64,000 nt of DNA from Mannheimia varigena (GCF_013377235.1 NZ_CP016226.1:1984001-2048000); one strand, 5' to 3'. Positions 42,115-51,431 are shown, counted from the stretch's first letter. The notes: a model not told the origin generated them from the sequence alone. Numbers and translations are program-made.

Positions 42115-43893
42115 CTATTTATACATTTGCTCAATTTGTTCTTTGTAGCGTTCCAAAATCACTTTTCGTCTTAGTTTTAAGGTAGGTGTAATTTCTTCCA
42201 TTTTAGTTGTAAATGCTTGAGATAATAAGGTAAATTTTTGTATCTGTTCAAAACTCGCAAGATCTTTTTGCAATTCATTTATGCGTTGTTCGAACATTTT
42301 AACCACTTCAGCATTTTTTATCAGCTCTAAGCGATCTTGATAGCGGATATTCAGTTTCTTGGCGTATTCCTCAAGGCTGTCAAAGCAAGGGACAATCAAT
42401 GCAGAAACATATTTTTTCGCATCAGCAATAATGGCAATTTGTTCTATAAATTTATCTTTACCAATTTTCCCTTCAACATATTGTGGTGCAATATATTTGC
42501 CATTTGAGGTTTTCATTAACTCCTTAATTCTATCTGTAATATAAAGATTACCTTGAGCATCAAGTTCTCCTGCATCCCCTGTTTTCAAAAATCCATCTGC
42601 TGTGAAAGTCTTAGCGGTTTCTTCAGGCTTTTTGTAATATCCTCTCATAACGGCTCCGCTTCGTACTAAAATCTCATTTTCTTCACCGATTTTAACTTCT
42701 GTACCAGGCATTAAGACACCAATTGAATGAACATTGATATTGTTCTCTGACCAGCAGGAAACTGTGGCAGTAGTTTCAGTCATACCATACCCAAGTTTAA
42801 TGTTAATACCAATACTTTGGAAAAAAATACCTATAGAAGGATCAAGTGTTGCACCACCGCAGGGCATCATACGGATTTTTCCACCGAGAAGAGAACGTAA
42901 TTTGGATAAAACCAATTTATCTGCAATGATGTATTGCAAGCGGTTTAAAAAAGTTGTTTTTTTACCAAGTAAATGGGATTGAGCCGAGCGAATAGCCCAA
43001 TTAAACAAGGTTTGGCGGTGGCTTGGAGCTTGATTTACTTTATCCCATATTGCCGCATAAATTTTTTCATAGAATCTTGGTACAGCACACATTAAAGTCG
43101 GTTTTAGTGCAGTAAGAGCATCACGAACTTGATGGGGATCTTCCAAATAACAGTTTATAGCACCTCGGTGTAGAACATAATAGACCCAAGCCCGTTCAAA
43201 AATATGAGAAAGGGGTAAAAATGAGAGCGATACATCATTTTCATCGATGTTCGGAAGTGCTTTATCGTGAGCCTGAAGCTGATAAGCTAAATTCGCATAA
43301 TCTAGCATTACCCCTTTTGGTTCACCTGTTGTGCCTGATGTATAAATAAGCGTGAATAGGTCATCTAAACGTTTATCATTTAATCGTTGATTCAATTCAG
43401 TATCATTTGGCGATACGTTGATAAAATCTTGCCAATGTTGAGCAATTTTGATATCACGCAATTTAATAGACTGTTTCATTGCCACTATTTTTTGTAATAG
43501 TGGACACTTGTTCGCTATTTCAATAGCAATATCATATTGTTCTTGATCGCCAACAAAGAGAATTTTAATATCGGCATCGTTTAAAATATACTCAACTTGT
43601 TTGGCAGTGTTCGTTGCATAAATTGGCACGCTAACGGCACGAATTTGCATTGTGCCGATATCAGCAATCGTCCAACGAGGCATATTTTGTGCAAAAATAG
43701 CCACTTTGTCTTGCACCCCAATACCACTAGCTAGCAAAGCATAAGAAAGTTCATCAATATGTTTTTGCAATGTTACCCAATTCAACTCCACCCATTTCCC
43801 ATTTTGGAGAAAACGAGCTGCGGGTTGTAGAGGTAATCTCTGAGCTTGTTGGTGAAAACGATTGATAAAGTGGAAGTCTAAAGATGTCATCAT
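42115..43893 (-). CDS. long-chain acyl-CoA synthetase (AMP-forming)
   Basis: Activates fatty acids to acyl-CoA. 592 aa. ATP/AMP motif LIYTSGTTGEPKGVMLDY at about residues 186-203, GYGMTETTATVS, and a C-terminal TGDAGELDAQGNLYITDR and KLRRKVILERYK. The size and C-terminus fit the eukaryotic-like FadD15/FAA type found in Pasteurellaceae (as H. influenzae HI0002, by memory) rather than E. coli FadD. Two ATG codons (43893, 43890) are possible. Two copies of a fabB-like operator lie upstream, hinting at joint control with fatty acid synthesis. An uptake signal lies inside the gene near 42938. Confidence 0.88.
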   Translation of the reverse strand: MMTSLDFHFINRFHQQAQRLPLQPAARFLQNGKWVELNWVTLQKHIDELSYALLASGIGVQDKVAIFAQNMPRWTIADIGTMQIRAVSVPIYATNTAKQVEYILNDADIKILFVGDQEQYDIAIEIANKCPLLQKIVAMKQSIKLRDIKIAQHWQDFINVSPNDTELNQRLNDKRLDDLFTLIYTSGTTGEPKGVMLDYANLAYQLQAHDKALPNIDENDVSLSFLPLSHIFERAWVYYVLHRGAINCYLEDPHQVRDALTALKPTLMCAVPRFYEKIYAAIWDKVNQAPSHRQTLFNWAIRSAQSHLLGKKTTFLNRLQYIIADKLVLSKLRSLLGGKIRMMPCGGATLDPSIGIFFQSIGINIKLGYGMTETTATVSCWSENNINVHSIGVLMPGTEVKIGEENEILVRSGAVMRGYYKKPEETAKTFTADGFLKTGDAGELDAQGNLYITDRIKELMKTSNGKYIAPQYVEGKIGKDKFIEQIAIIADAKKYVSALIVPCFDSLEEYAKKLNIRYQDRLELIKNAEVVKMFEQRINELQKDLASFEQIQKFTLLSQAFTTKMEEITPTLKLRRKVILERYKEQIEQMYK

Positions 43894-43915
43894 TCTGTTT
43901 TTAATTTTAAATTTC

Positions 43916-43933
43916 AGTGAACAAGTGTACTCT
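43916..43933. promoter_or_regulatory. FabR-like site 1 upstream of the acyl-CoA synthetase gene
   Basis: AGTGAACAAGTGTACTCT shares GAACAAGTGTA with the fabB site at 515-532 and keeps the ACA-N2-TGT core. 23 bp before the start codon. Confidence 0.5.
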
Positions 43934-43967
43934 AATATAACTATTTTTATCCGATAAATCTAGGAAA

Positions 43968-43985
43968 AAGTAACAAGTGTACGCT
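43968..43985. promoter_or_regulatory. FabR-like site 2 upstream of the acyl-CoA synthetase gene
   Basis: AAGTAACAAGTGTACGCT shares AACAAGTGTA with site 1 and the fabB site, and its right arm TGTACGCT fits the FabR half-site best. It is 52 bp from site 1, about five helical turns. Confidence 0.5.
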
Positions 43986-44054
43986 GAAATTAAATGGGGG
44001 GAGAAGTATCAATTAGAAGATGATGTTAGCAAATTGTCTGGTGTGTAAATTTTG

Positions 44055-44088
44055 CAAAAAAGACCGCTTGTAATGTTTACAAGCGGTC
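44055..44088 (-). terminator. epmC terminator made of an inverted uptake-signal pair
   Basis: GACCGCTTGTAA (44062-44073) and TTACAAGCGGTC (44077-44088) form a 12 bp stem; reverse-strand T run at 44061-44055. Confidence 0.8.
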
Positions 44089-44110
44089 ATATTTTTTCAG
44101 ATTTTTGCAA

Positions 44111-44692
44111 CTAAATTCGTTCAATATTAAATTGTTTTAAGTCAATTACATCAGGCGTGCCATAAAACGCACATAATGCTTTACGCAAGGTTTCGGCTCG
44201 TTTAGGGAGATAACCTCGTTCTGCGTAAGTTTTTACTTGAGCATATACTGCTTGTTTGAATGCAGAATTATCGCCCGGGTTGCCGGAGAGATTATCGGCA
44301 CTCGCAAAATAGCGGAAGCCAGCAGCGGTCGCGAGTACCCATTCTATTGCTTGAGGCTTAATTTCCGCGCTCTCAAATTCACGTTGGCGTTCGGCTGATC
44401 TACCGTCCGGTTCATACCAATAACCGAAATCCTCTAGTTTTCGGCGTGCTTCGCCTGCAACCAGCCAGTGAGCAATTTCGTGCAATGCACTGCTGTAGTA
44501 GCCGTGGGCAAACAAAATGACATTGTATGAGCGTTCGCTTGGTACGCCGTCTTCATCTAAAAATGCCGGCAAGTAGATTGGGTAATCACCACCTCGTTCC
44601 AAGCGAGTGTTGTATTCGCCTGAGAAGCATTCATCAAAAATGCGAATAATATCTTCAATCTTATGGTTTTCTTGGTTTATAGTTAAGTTCAT
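44111..44692 (-). CDS. epmC: elongation factor P hydroxylase EpmC (YfcM)
   Basis: Hydroxylates the beta-lysylated lysine of EF-P after EpmA and EpmB act. 193 aa. Metal-binding HEIAHW (YYSSALHEIAHWLVAGEARR), DFGYWYEPDGRSAERQREFE and EIKPQAIEWVLATAAGF match E. coli YfcM closely. Its ATG overlaps the stop of the preceding protease gene (ATGA). In this window it is third in a dsbD-protease-epmC run. Confidence 0.93.
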   Translation of the reverse strand: MNLTINQENHKIEDIIRIFDECFSGEYNTRLERGGDYPIYLPAFLDEDGVPSERSYNVILFAHGYYSSALHEIAHWLVAGEARRKLEDFGYWYEPDGRSAERQREFESAEIKPQAIEWVLATAAGFRYFASADNLSGNPGDNSAFKQAVYAQVKTYAERGYLPKRAETLRKALCAFYGTPDVIDLKQFNIERI

Positions 44693-45561
44693 ATCTTGCC
44701 TACTGTGATAGAGATTTTATTTGCTTTATTTTTTATTTCGTCTTTTATATTCATAAACTCTTCTATAATAGCATTTTTGCATATCCCTATAATGTCTTTT
44801 CCTTTTTTATGCTCAATCCCAATTCCTAAAAAATTAAAATTTGTTATATTTATAAAGAAAGTAGGGGTGTTATGATATATATCATAATATTCGAGAGAAC
44901 CGCTAAATTTATCACTGTCAAAATTAAAAAAGCAACCGCCGCTCATTCCTTTAAAAGAGTACCCTTTATCTTTGAATCCATCATAATAATAGCTGACATT
45001 TTTAAGATCGTGTAAACCTTTAATATAGTAACCATCATACTTATTAAACTTAATTAATGCACCCAAAGATTGATTTAAAGATGAGCGAAGCTTTTGATGT
45101 CCATCATGTGGTTGAGTTTTATAATATGATGTAAATAGACTTTGAATATCAGTATCTTTATTTATTTGGGTTTTTTCTGTTTTCTTTTGAGGAAAACCAG
45201 CCCAAAAGAAATTATCTACTTCTTTAAGTTGTTCTGATGGTTTAGCCTCAAGCATTATATAGGAATGATCTCTAATACAAAGAGTGACTAATATTATGAT
45301 TAAATCTAATTTATTACTTCGATAAAAATATTGAATATATTTTGAAAAATCCACTTCTCCATTCTTTGTTATAAGATAAAGTCCATACCTCTTATAGTCA
45401 TAGTTATCATTAATACAATGACCAGCAGTAAGGAAAAATAATCTTGCATTATAGCTAACCAAGGTTAATGTTTCCGAAAAAATATAATTCCCTAAAATAT
45501 CCTTTGTATAAAATGGAAGTATATATTTTTCATATTCTGTCATTTTTTGAATCTTCTTCAT
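44689..45561 (-). CDS. orphan trypsin-like serine protease domain protein
   Basis: 290 aa, unrecognised beyond its fold. The chymotrypsin-type triad is visible in order: His48 in FLTAGHCI, a candidate Asp86 in NKLDLIIILV, and Ser207 in GMSGGCFF. A core-strand block FFWAGFP lies at about residues 118-124. There is no signal peptide, and the protein is rich in Tyr, Asn, Lys and Ile. Its DNA is far more AT-rich than dsbD or epmC on either side, suggesting acquisition. Both junctions are 4 bp ATGA overlaps, so translation is probably coupled to dsbD. An alternative start is Met7. Standalone proteases of this kind occur in phage-defence and stress systems, but nothing here proves a role. Confidence 0.7.
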   Translation of the reverse strand: MKKIQKMTEYEKYILPFYTKDILGNYIFSETLTLVSYNARLFFLTAGHCINDNYDYKRYGLYLITKNGEVDFSKYIQYFYRSNKLDLIIILVTLCIRDHSYIMLEAKPSEQLKEVDNFFWAGFPQKKTEKTQINKDTDIQSLFTSYYKTQPHDGHQKLRSSLNQSLGALIKFNKYDGYYIKGLHDLKNVSYYYDGFKDKGYSFKGMSGGCFFNFDSDKFSGSLEYYDIYHNTPTFFINITNFNFLGIGIEHKKGKDIIGICKNAIIEEFMNIKDEIKNKANKISITVGKI

Positions 45562-47282
45562 AATAAATTATTCAACCACTTTACAAATTTTTCTGGATCT
45601 AAAAAGCCGGTTACACGGGATTGGCTTAATTCATTGCCATTTTCATCGAAAAACAGGATTGTAGGTAAACCTAATACATTAAAATGTTGCATAAATGCAA
45701 TATTCTCTGTGGAGTTTTTGGTGAGATCGATCTGTAAAACAACCATCTCATTGAGTTTTTGCTGAACATTAATATCTGTAAATGTATATTTTTCAAATTC
45801 TTTACAGGCAACACACCAATCTGCGTAGAGATCTAACATCACTTTTTTACCTTTGGAAGCGGTTAATTTTGCCTCTAAATCTGCAAGTGAGTGAATTTGC
45901 TCTAACGTTAAGTGTTGAGTATTTTGTTTCTCGATTTGAGAGCCATTCCAAACTAGATCTGTCCAAGGCTTAGCGGCAAAGGCTAAAGCAATGAGTAAAA
46001 AGATTTTGATAATTTTTCTGATTATAGAATGAGATGGAATTGTCTCTAATAACCAAATCAAAAATGCAACGGCAAGTGCCGACCACAAAAAGGGTTCATA
46101 GTGGCTTGGCAACACGCGGCTTAATAAAAATACAGGCAGTGCAAGCATCACAAAGCCAAATGTAGTTTTGACTTTTAGCAACCATTCGCCTGATTTCGGC
46201 AGAATTTTATTACCAAATAGTGTAATAAGAATAAGCGGAAGCCCCATTCCTAATGCTAATAAGTAAAGAGCTAATCCTCCGGTTAATAAATCGCCACTTT
46301 GAGCAACATAAAGCAATGCACCTGAAAGAGGGGCTGAAGTGCAAGGGGAAGCAATTAATCCCGCGATCATACCCATTACAAAAACGCTGCCAAATGCACC
46401 ACCTTGCTGTTTTTGGCTCATTGCATTCAGTTTTTGTTGCCAGCTATTTGGTAGTTTGATTTCATACAAACCAAACATTGAGCAAGCAAGTAAAATGAAA
46501 ACAATGGATAAACTAATCAATACAGGTGGACTTTGCAGTGCGGCTTGGAATGGCAAACCAATTGCCGCTACAATTAAGCCAAGTAACGTATAAGTTAGAG
46601 CCATACCTTGAACATAGGCTAGGCTTAACAATAGGGCTTTTGCGGTAGAAGGGCGTTCTTTATTGCCAATCACAATGGCAGAAAGCAATGGTAACATTGG
46701 CAGTACGCAAGGCGTGAAAGCCAAACCTAACCCAAGCACAAAGAACCAAAAAATCGAAAAGCGGTTGTTTGATAGCTTATCGGCAAGTTTATCTTGTTCT
46801 GATTTTGCAAAATTTTCGCTATTTTCAACCGCTTGTTCTGCCAGTTCTTCAGGATTTGCGGTAAGAATACTATCGAATTTCAGTTCTAATCGTTCGGGTG
46901 GGTAGCAAAAACCTTTGGTACAACCTTGATAAACCACCTCAATAGCTGCATTATCTTTAACGTCTTTAAACGGCACGGCTAATTGTAGTTCGTTTCGGTA
47001 AATTTCAACCTGCCCGAAAAATTCGTCATTATACTGCTCAGCCGCTGGGAATTTGATGTCGCCAAGTTCAATATTCTGTGGTGTAATTTTGATCTCTTTT
47101 TTATAGAGATAATAATCTTCGGCAATGTTCCAATTAAGTAGCAGGTTTTCATTGCGGTTTTCTAACGAAAAAACAAAGGCTTCTTCCGCTTTTAAAAATT
47201 TAGGTTTAGAAGAGAAAAGCCCTGCGTGAGATGAGCCTATCATCAACAGGCTTAAAAATAGGGAAAAAAGCGTCTTAATCAT
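45558..47282 (-). CDS. dsbD: thiol:disulfide interchange protein DsbD
   Basis: Carries electrons from cytoplasmic thioredoxin across the inner membrane to periplasmic DsbC, DsbG and others. 574 aa. Signal peptide (to SSHA, about residue 20), N-terminal domain with the Cys pair in QGCTKGFCYPPE, eight-helix core with FTPCVLPML and ASPCTSAPLSG, and a thioredoxin domain with WCVAC near residue 480. The start is ATG 47282 (MIKTLFSLFL); an apparent earlier start at 47288 is TTG. An uptake signal (CAACCGCTTGTTC) is inside the gene. It overlaps the protease gene downstream. Confidence 0.95.
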   Translation of the reverse strand: MIKTLFSLFLSLLMIGSSHAGLFSSKPKFLKAEEAFVFSLENRNENLLLNWNIAEDYYLYKKEIKITPQNIELGDIKFPAAEQYNDEFFGQVEIYRNELQLAVPFKDVKDNAAIEVVYQGCTKGFCYPPERLELKFDSILTANPEELAEQAVENSENFAKSEQDKLADKLSNNRFSIFWFFVLGLGLAFTPCVLPMLPLLSAIVIGNKERPSTAKALLLSLAYVQGMALTYTLLGLIVAAIGLPFQAALQSPPVLISLSIVFILLACSMFGLYEIKLPNSWQQKLNAMSQKQQGGAFGSVFVMGMIAGLIASPCTSAPLSGALLYVAQSGDLLTGGLALYLLALGMGLPLILITLFGNKILPKSGEWLLKVKTTFGFVMLALPVFLLSRVLPSHYEPFLWSALAVAFLIWLLETIPSHSIIRKIIKIFLLIALAFAAKPWTDLVWNGSQIEKQNTQHLTLEQIHSLADLEAKLTASKGKKVMLDLYADWCVACKEFEKYTFTDINVQQKLNEMVVLQIDLTKNSTENIAFMQHFNVLGLPTILFFDENGNELSQSRVTGFLDPEKFVKWLNNLL

Positions 47283-47354
47283 ATTCAATCAAGCATTTTA
47301 AAATTCTATTGAACGGATTATAACGCAATAAATTGCAAAATTCTGAAGAAATTG

Positions 47355-47396
47355 AACCGCTTGTACTCTTTTAACTTCGACAAGCGGTCATTTTTT
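47355..47396. repeat. opposed uptake signals upstream of artP and dsbD
   Basis: AACCGCTTGT (47355-47364) and ACAAGCGGTC (47380-47389) followed by ATTTTTTAG. It has terminator shape on the plus strand but sits in a divergent promoter region, so a regulatory or uptake role is as likely. Confidence 0.6.
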
Positions 47397-47426
47397 AGTA
47401 AAAAATTACAATAAAATAAAAAAGTT

Positions 47427-47465
47427 ATTGCATATTTATGCAGGAATAATTACTATTCATTCATT
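47427..47465. promoter_or_regulatory. paired ARG boxes of the art operon
   Basis: Box 1 (47427-47444) contains TGCATATTTATGCA; box 2 (47448-47465) contains TTACTATTCATTCA. Two 18 bp boxes 3 bp apart is the standard ArgR layout, and the genes behind encode arginine uptake. Box 2 matches well only in its right half. Confidence 0.6.
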
Positions 47466-47493
47466 ATTTTAAAGTGTAGTAGGATTTTAACGA

Positions 47494-48225
47494 ATGGCAA
47501 TTCGCATTCAAAATGTCAATTTTTTTTACGGCTCAAACCAAGCCTTATTTGACATTAATTTAGAGATTGAAAAAGGCGACACAGTTGTCTTGCTTGGTCC
47601 AAGTGGGGCAGGTAAAAGTACCTTAATTCGTACATTAAATTTAATGGAAGTGCCGCAATCCGGCACATTAGCAATTGCAAATCATAAATTTGATTTAGCC
47701 GCGAAAACAAATAGTAAAGAAGTAAGTTTATTACGCCGTGAAGTGGGAATGGTATTTCAACAATATCACTTATGGCCACATTTGACAGTAATGCAAAACT
47801 TAATTGAAGCTCCAATGAAAGTGCTTGGGTTAAGCAAAGAAGAAGCAATAAGCCGTGCGAAAACACACTTGGCACGTTTACGTTTAGGCGAGTTTGCAGA
47901 GCGTTTTCCGTTGCATCTTTCCGGTGGTCAGCAACAGCGTGTGGCAATTGCAAGAGCCTTAATGATGCAGCCACAAGTACTACTTTTTGATGAACCGACT
48001 GCAGCTCTTGACCCTGAAATTACTGCTCAAGTTGTTGATATTATTAAAGAGCTTCAACAAACAGGCATCACGCAAGTGATTGTAACCCACGAAGTTGGTG
48101 TTGCTCGCAAAGTAGCAACGAAAGTGGTGTATATGGAAAAAGGTTCAATTATTGAACAAGGCGATGCAAGTTGTTTTATGAAACCAAAAACCGCTGAGTT
48201 TGCAAATTATCTTTCACACTCCTAA
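47494..48225 (+). CDS. artP: arginine ABC transporter ATP-binding protein
   Basis: Cytoplasmic ATPase driving arginine import. 243 aa. Walker A GPSGAGKST, Q-loop VFQQYHLWPHLTV, signature LSGGQQQRVAIARAL, Walker B VLLFDEPTAALDP and switch His in VTHEVG are all intact. First gene of artPIQM; 20 bp before artI. Confidence 0.95.
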   Translation: MAIRIQNVNFFYGSNQALFDINLEIEKGDTVVLLGPSGAGKSTLIRTLNLMEVPQSGTLAIANHKFDLAAKTNSKEVSLLRREVGMVFQQYHLWPHLTVMQNLIEAPMKVLGLSKEEAISRAKTHLARLRLGEFAERFPLHLSGGQQQRVAIARALMMQPQVLLFDEPTAALDPEITAQVVDIIKELQQTGITQVIVTHEVGVARKVATKVVYMEKGSIIEQGDASCFMKPKTAEFANYLSHS

Positions 48226-48245
48226 TAAAAATAAGGAACACAACA

Positions 48246-48974
48246 ATGAAAAAATTACTTTTAGCGACTTTAATTGCCACCTCTGCAATGGCAAACGCAC
48301 AGCAAGAAATTACTTTTGCAATGGAGCCAAGCTACCCGCCTTTTGAATTAACCAATGAGAAAGGTGAAATTATCGGCTTTGATGTGGATATCGCCAATGC
48401 GATTTGTAAAGAAATTAATGCGACTTGCCACTTCAAAAGTATGTCGTTTGACTCATTAATCCCAAGTTTAGTGAAAGGTCGTGGTGGTTTTGATGCGGCA
48501 ATTTCAGCAATTGATATCACAGAAGCTCGTGCAAAACAGGTGTTATTCTCTGAGCCATATTATGAAAGTTCTGCAAGCTTTATTGCGGTAAAAGATAAAG
48601 GTTTAACGCTTGAAACAGCGAAAAAAGTGGGCGTGCAGAACGGTACCACTTACCAACAATATATTGCAAATGAAGCGAAGCAGTATTCAGTGTCATCTTA
48701 TGCTAGTTTACAAGATGCTATTTTAGACCTGAAAAATGGACGTATTGATATTATCTTTGGTGATACTGATGTGGTAAGAGAAATGTTCGATAAAAACCCT
48801 GAGTTAGGTTTTATTGGCGAAAAAATTACCGATAAAAAATACTTCAATAATGGTTTAGGTATTGCGGTAAACAAATCTAAAGCTGAGTTAGTTGAAAGCC
48901 TAAATAAAGGTATTAAAGCGATTAAAGAGAATGGCGAATACCAAAAAATCTACGATAAATGGATGACAAAATAA
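48246..48974 (+). CDS. artI: arginine ABC transporter substrate-binding protein
   Basis: Periplasmic arginine receptor. 242 aa with a signal peptide (KKLLLATLIATSAMANA) and the family pattern FAMEPSYPPFELTNEKGEIIGFDVDIA then SFDSLIPSLVKGRGGFDAAISAI. ArtI versus ArtJ cannot be separated by eye; only one copy is present in this operon, unlike E. coli. Confidence 0.92.
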   Translation: MKKLLLATLIATSAMANAQQEITFAMEPSYPPFELTNEKGEIIGFDVDIANAICKEINATCHFKSMSFDSLIPSLVKGRGGFDAAISAIDITEARAKQVLFSEPYYESSASFIAVKDKGLTLETAKKVGVQNGTTYQQYIANEAKQYSVSSYASLQDAILDLKNGRIDIIFGDTDVVREMFDKNPELGFIGEKITDKKYFNNGLGIAVNKSKAELVESLNKGIKAIKENGEYQKIYDKWMTK

Positions 48975-48978
48975 TCTG

Positions 48979-49650
48979 ATGTTTACTGATTATCTTCCCT
49001 TAATTTACACCGCAACCCTAATGACCTTAGGGTTAGCGGTTTGTTCTTTACTACTTGGCTTTGTGCTGTCTATTGGTTTTGTTTCCTTAGAAACAAGTAA
49101 GTGGGCTGTTGTGCGTAAAGCAACGAGTACTTTTTTAACATTACTACGCGGCTTACCGGAAATTCTGGTTGTCTTTTTGATCTATTTCGGTACGCCTGAA
49201 GTATTGGAATTGCTGACAGGGCAATATGTTGAAGTTGGACCGTTCGGTTGTGGTGTTGTAGCACTTTCATTCATTTTTGCTTCCTATGCTTCACAAAGTT
49301 TGCGTGGTGCAATTCAAGCTATTCCGCTTGGGCAGTGGGAGTCTGGAGCAGCTCTTGGTTTAAGCCGCAGTTATACTTTTATTCATATTGTGATGCCTCA
49401 AGTATGGCGACACGCTTTACCCGGGTTGAGTAACCAATGGTTAGTATTACTGAAGGATACCGCATTGGTTTCGCTTATCGGTGTTCACGATTTAATGCGT
49501 CAAACTGACTTGATTAACACTCGTACTCACGAACCGTTCACTTGGTATGGTTTAGCAGCCTTAATTTATTTAGCGATTACCTTAATCAGCCAGGTATTTA
49601 TCCGCCGTCTTGAATTGCGTTTTACTCGTTTTGAAAGAGGAGGCAGATAA
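48979..49650 (+). CDS. artQ: arginine ABC transporter permease ArtQ
   Basis: Inner-membrane permease subunit. 223 aa, about five helices. The cytoplasmic EAA loop reads GQWESGAALGLSRSYTF. Starts 4 bp after artI and ends one base before the artM ATG. Confidence 0.93.
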   Translation: MFTDYLPLIYTATLMTLGLAVCSLLLGFVLSIGFVSLETSKWAVVRKATSTFLTLLRGLPEILVVFLIYFGTPEVLELLTGQYVEVGPFGCGVVALSFIFASYASQSLRGAIQAIPLGQWESGAALGLSRSYTFIHIVMPQVWRHALPGLSNQWLVLLKDTALVSLIGVHDLMRQTDLINTRTHEPFTWYGLAALIYLAITLISQVFIRRLELRFTRFERGGR

Positions 49651-49651
49651 T

Positions 49652-50335
49652 ATGTGGCAAGAATATTTGAGCGTGATTGCACAGGGTATTCCAACCAGTC
49701 TTGCTTTAATGGCAGTGGCATTGGTTGTTGGTTTTATATTGGCAGTAAGCCTCACTTTTTTACTTTCAATGGAAAATCGCCCGGTAAAATGGGTGGTTAA
49801 TAGTTTCTTAACACTGTTTACAGGTACACCATTGTTAGTTCAGTTTTTCCTGATTTATTATGGACCGGGACAATTTGAGTGGATCACGCAAAGTGCTGTA
49901 TGGGGATTGTTTTCAGATGCTTGGTTCTGTGCCGTATTGGCATTATCATTGAACAGTGCCGCATATACGACATTATTGTTTCACGGTGCGGTAAAAGCAA
50001 TCCCAAAAGGGCAATGGGAAACCTGTGCGGCATTGGGTTTAAGCCGTTTAGATACGCTTAAAATTTTAATTCCTTATGCGTTAAAACGTGCTTTACCATC
50101 TTACAGTAATGAAATTATATTAGTTTTCAAAGGTACATCGCTTGCCTCAACCATTACGATTATGGATATTATGGGCTACGCTCGCCAATTATATGGCACG
50201 GAGTATGATGCTCTAACCATTTACGGAATGGCTGGTGTGATCTATTTAGTGATTACAGGCATTATGACAGTAATACTCAGAAAATTAGAAAGCAAAGTAT
50301 TAGCCTTTGAGCGACTCGAAGTAGAAAAAGCGTAG
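49652..50335 (+). CDS. artM: arginine ABC transporter permease ArtM
   Basis: Second permease subunit, 227 aa, EAA loop GQWETCAALGLSRLDTL. I start at ATG 49652, one base after the artQ stop and behind GAGGAGG; the frame is open to 49610 inside artQ. Last gene of the operon. Confidence 0.94.
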   Translation: MWQEYLSVIAQGIPTSLALMAVALVVGFILAVSLTFLLSMENRPVKWVVNSFLTLFTGTPLLVQFFLIYYGPGQFEWITQSAVWGLFSDAWFCAVLALSLNSAAYTTLLFHGAVKAIPKGQWETCAALGLSRLDTLKILIPYALKRALPSYSNEIILVFKGTSLASTITIMDIMGYARQLYGTEYDALTIYGMAGVIYLVITGIMTVILRKLESKVLAFERLEVEKA

Positions 50336-50372
50336 CTACAAGCGGTTAAAATTAGCTCATTTTTTACAAATG

Positions 50373-50405
50373 AAAGCGGATAGTTTTGAGACTATCCGCT
50401 TTTTA
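50373..50405. terminator. bidirectional terminator between artM and ruvB
   Basis: AAAGCGGATAGT with ACTATCCGCTTT, loop TTTGAG, T run. A single uptake signal (ACAAGCGGT) lies just upstream near 50338. Confidence 0.88.
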
Positions 50406-50416
50406 TATCTATTACT

Positions 50417-51421
50417 TTAATCAATTTTGGTGATGCCTAAATGTGCGTAGGTTCTATTAGTGGCAATTCGCCCCCTAGGAGTACGTTGTAAAAAACCTTG
50501 TTGAATTAAGTAAGGCTCTAACACATCTTCAATCGTGTCTCGCTCTTCGCCAATCGCTGCTGCAAGGTTATCTAAACCAACAGGGCCACCGTCAAAACGC
50601 TCTACAATTGCTTGGAGTAGTTTGATGTCCATAAAATCGAAGCCCTCAGAATCTACATCAAGCATTGCTAAGGCTTGCTTTGCAATATCAGACGTAATAA
50701 TGCCGTTATTGCGAACATCAGCGTAATCTCGCACACGGCGAAGTAGGCGGTTAGCAATACGAGGTGTACCACGTGAGCGGCGAGCTACTTCATAAGCTCC
50801 ATCTGCGGATAAATTAAGATTAAGACAGTCCGCACTGCGTTTTACAATTAACGTGAGATCGTCCACTGAATAAAATTCTAACCGCTGTACAATGCCAAAA
50901 CGATCCCGTAATGGTGAGGTGAGTGATCCAGCACGAGTAGTTGCCCCCACTAAGGTAAAGGGAGGTAGATCAAGTTTAATTGATCGTGCGGCAGGACCTT
51001 CACCAATCATAATATCGAGTTGATAATCTTCCATTGCAGGATAAAGCACTTCCTCGATAGCGGGAGATAAGCGATGAATTTCATCAATGAAAAGTACATC
51101 ATAAGGCTCAAGGTTAGTGAGCATTGCGGCTAAATCGCCAGCTTTTTCTAATACAGGTCCGGAAGTCGTGCGGATATTCACGCCCATTTCATTTGCCACA
51201 ATATTAGCAAGGGTAGTTTTACCTAAACCGGGAGGACCAAAAATCAGTAAATGATCGAGAGCCTCATCACGCAATTTGGCGGCTTTGATGAAGATCTCCA
51301 TCTGATCACGCACGGAAGGTTGCCCAACATAATCGGCAAGCAATTTAGGGCGGATTGCACGGTCGATGACTTCTTCCTCACGCTTTGGCGAGGCACTAAT
51401 AATTCTATCTGCTTCAATCAT
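50417..51421 (-). CDS. ruvB: Holliday junction helicase motor RuvB
   Basis: AAA+ motor that drives branch migration with RuvA. 334 aa. Walker A FGPPGLGKTTLAN, Walker B VLFIDEIHRL, sensor 1 LVGATTRAGSL, arginine finger in LRDRFG, and C-terminal winged helix PRGRIATNRTYAHLG. 10 bp after ruvA. Confidence 0.98.
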   Translation of the reverse strand: MIEADRIISASPKREEEVIDRAIRPKLLADYVGQPSVRDQMEIFIKAAKLRDEALDHLLIFGPPGLGKTTLANIVANEMGVNIRTTSGPVLEKAGDLAAMLTNLEPYDVLFIDEIHRLSPAIEEVLYPAMEDYQLDIMIGEGPAARSIKLDLPPFTLVGATTRAGSLTSPLRDRFGIVQRLEFYSVDDLTLIVKRSADCLNLNLSADGAYEVARRSRGTPRIANRLLRRVRDYADVRNNGIITSDIAKQALAMLDVDSEGFDFMDIKLLQAIVERFDGGPVGLDNLAAAIGEERDTIEDVLEPYLIQQGFLQRTPRGRIATNRTYAHLGITKID

Positions 51422-51431
51422 AATTTACTGT

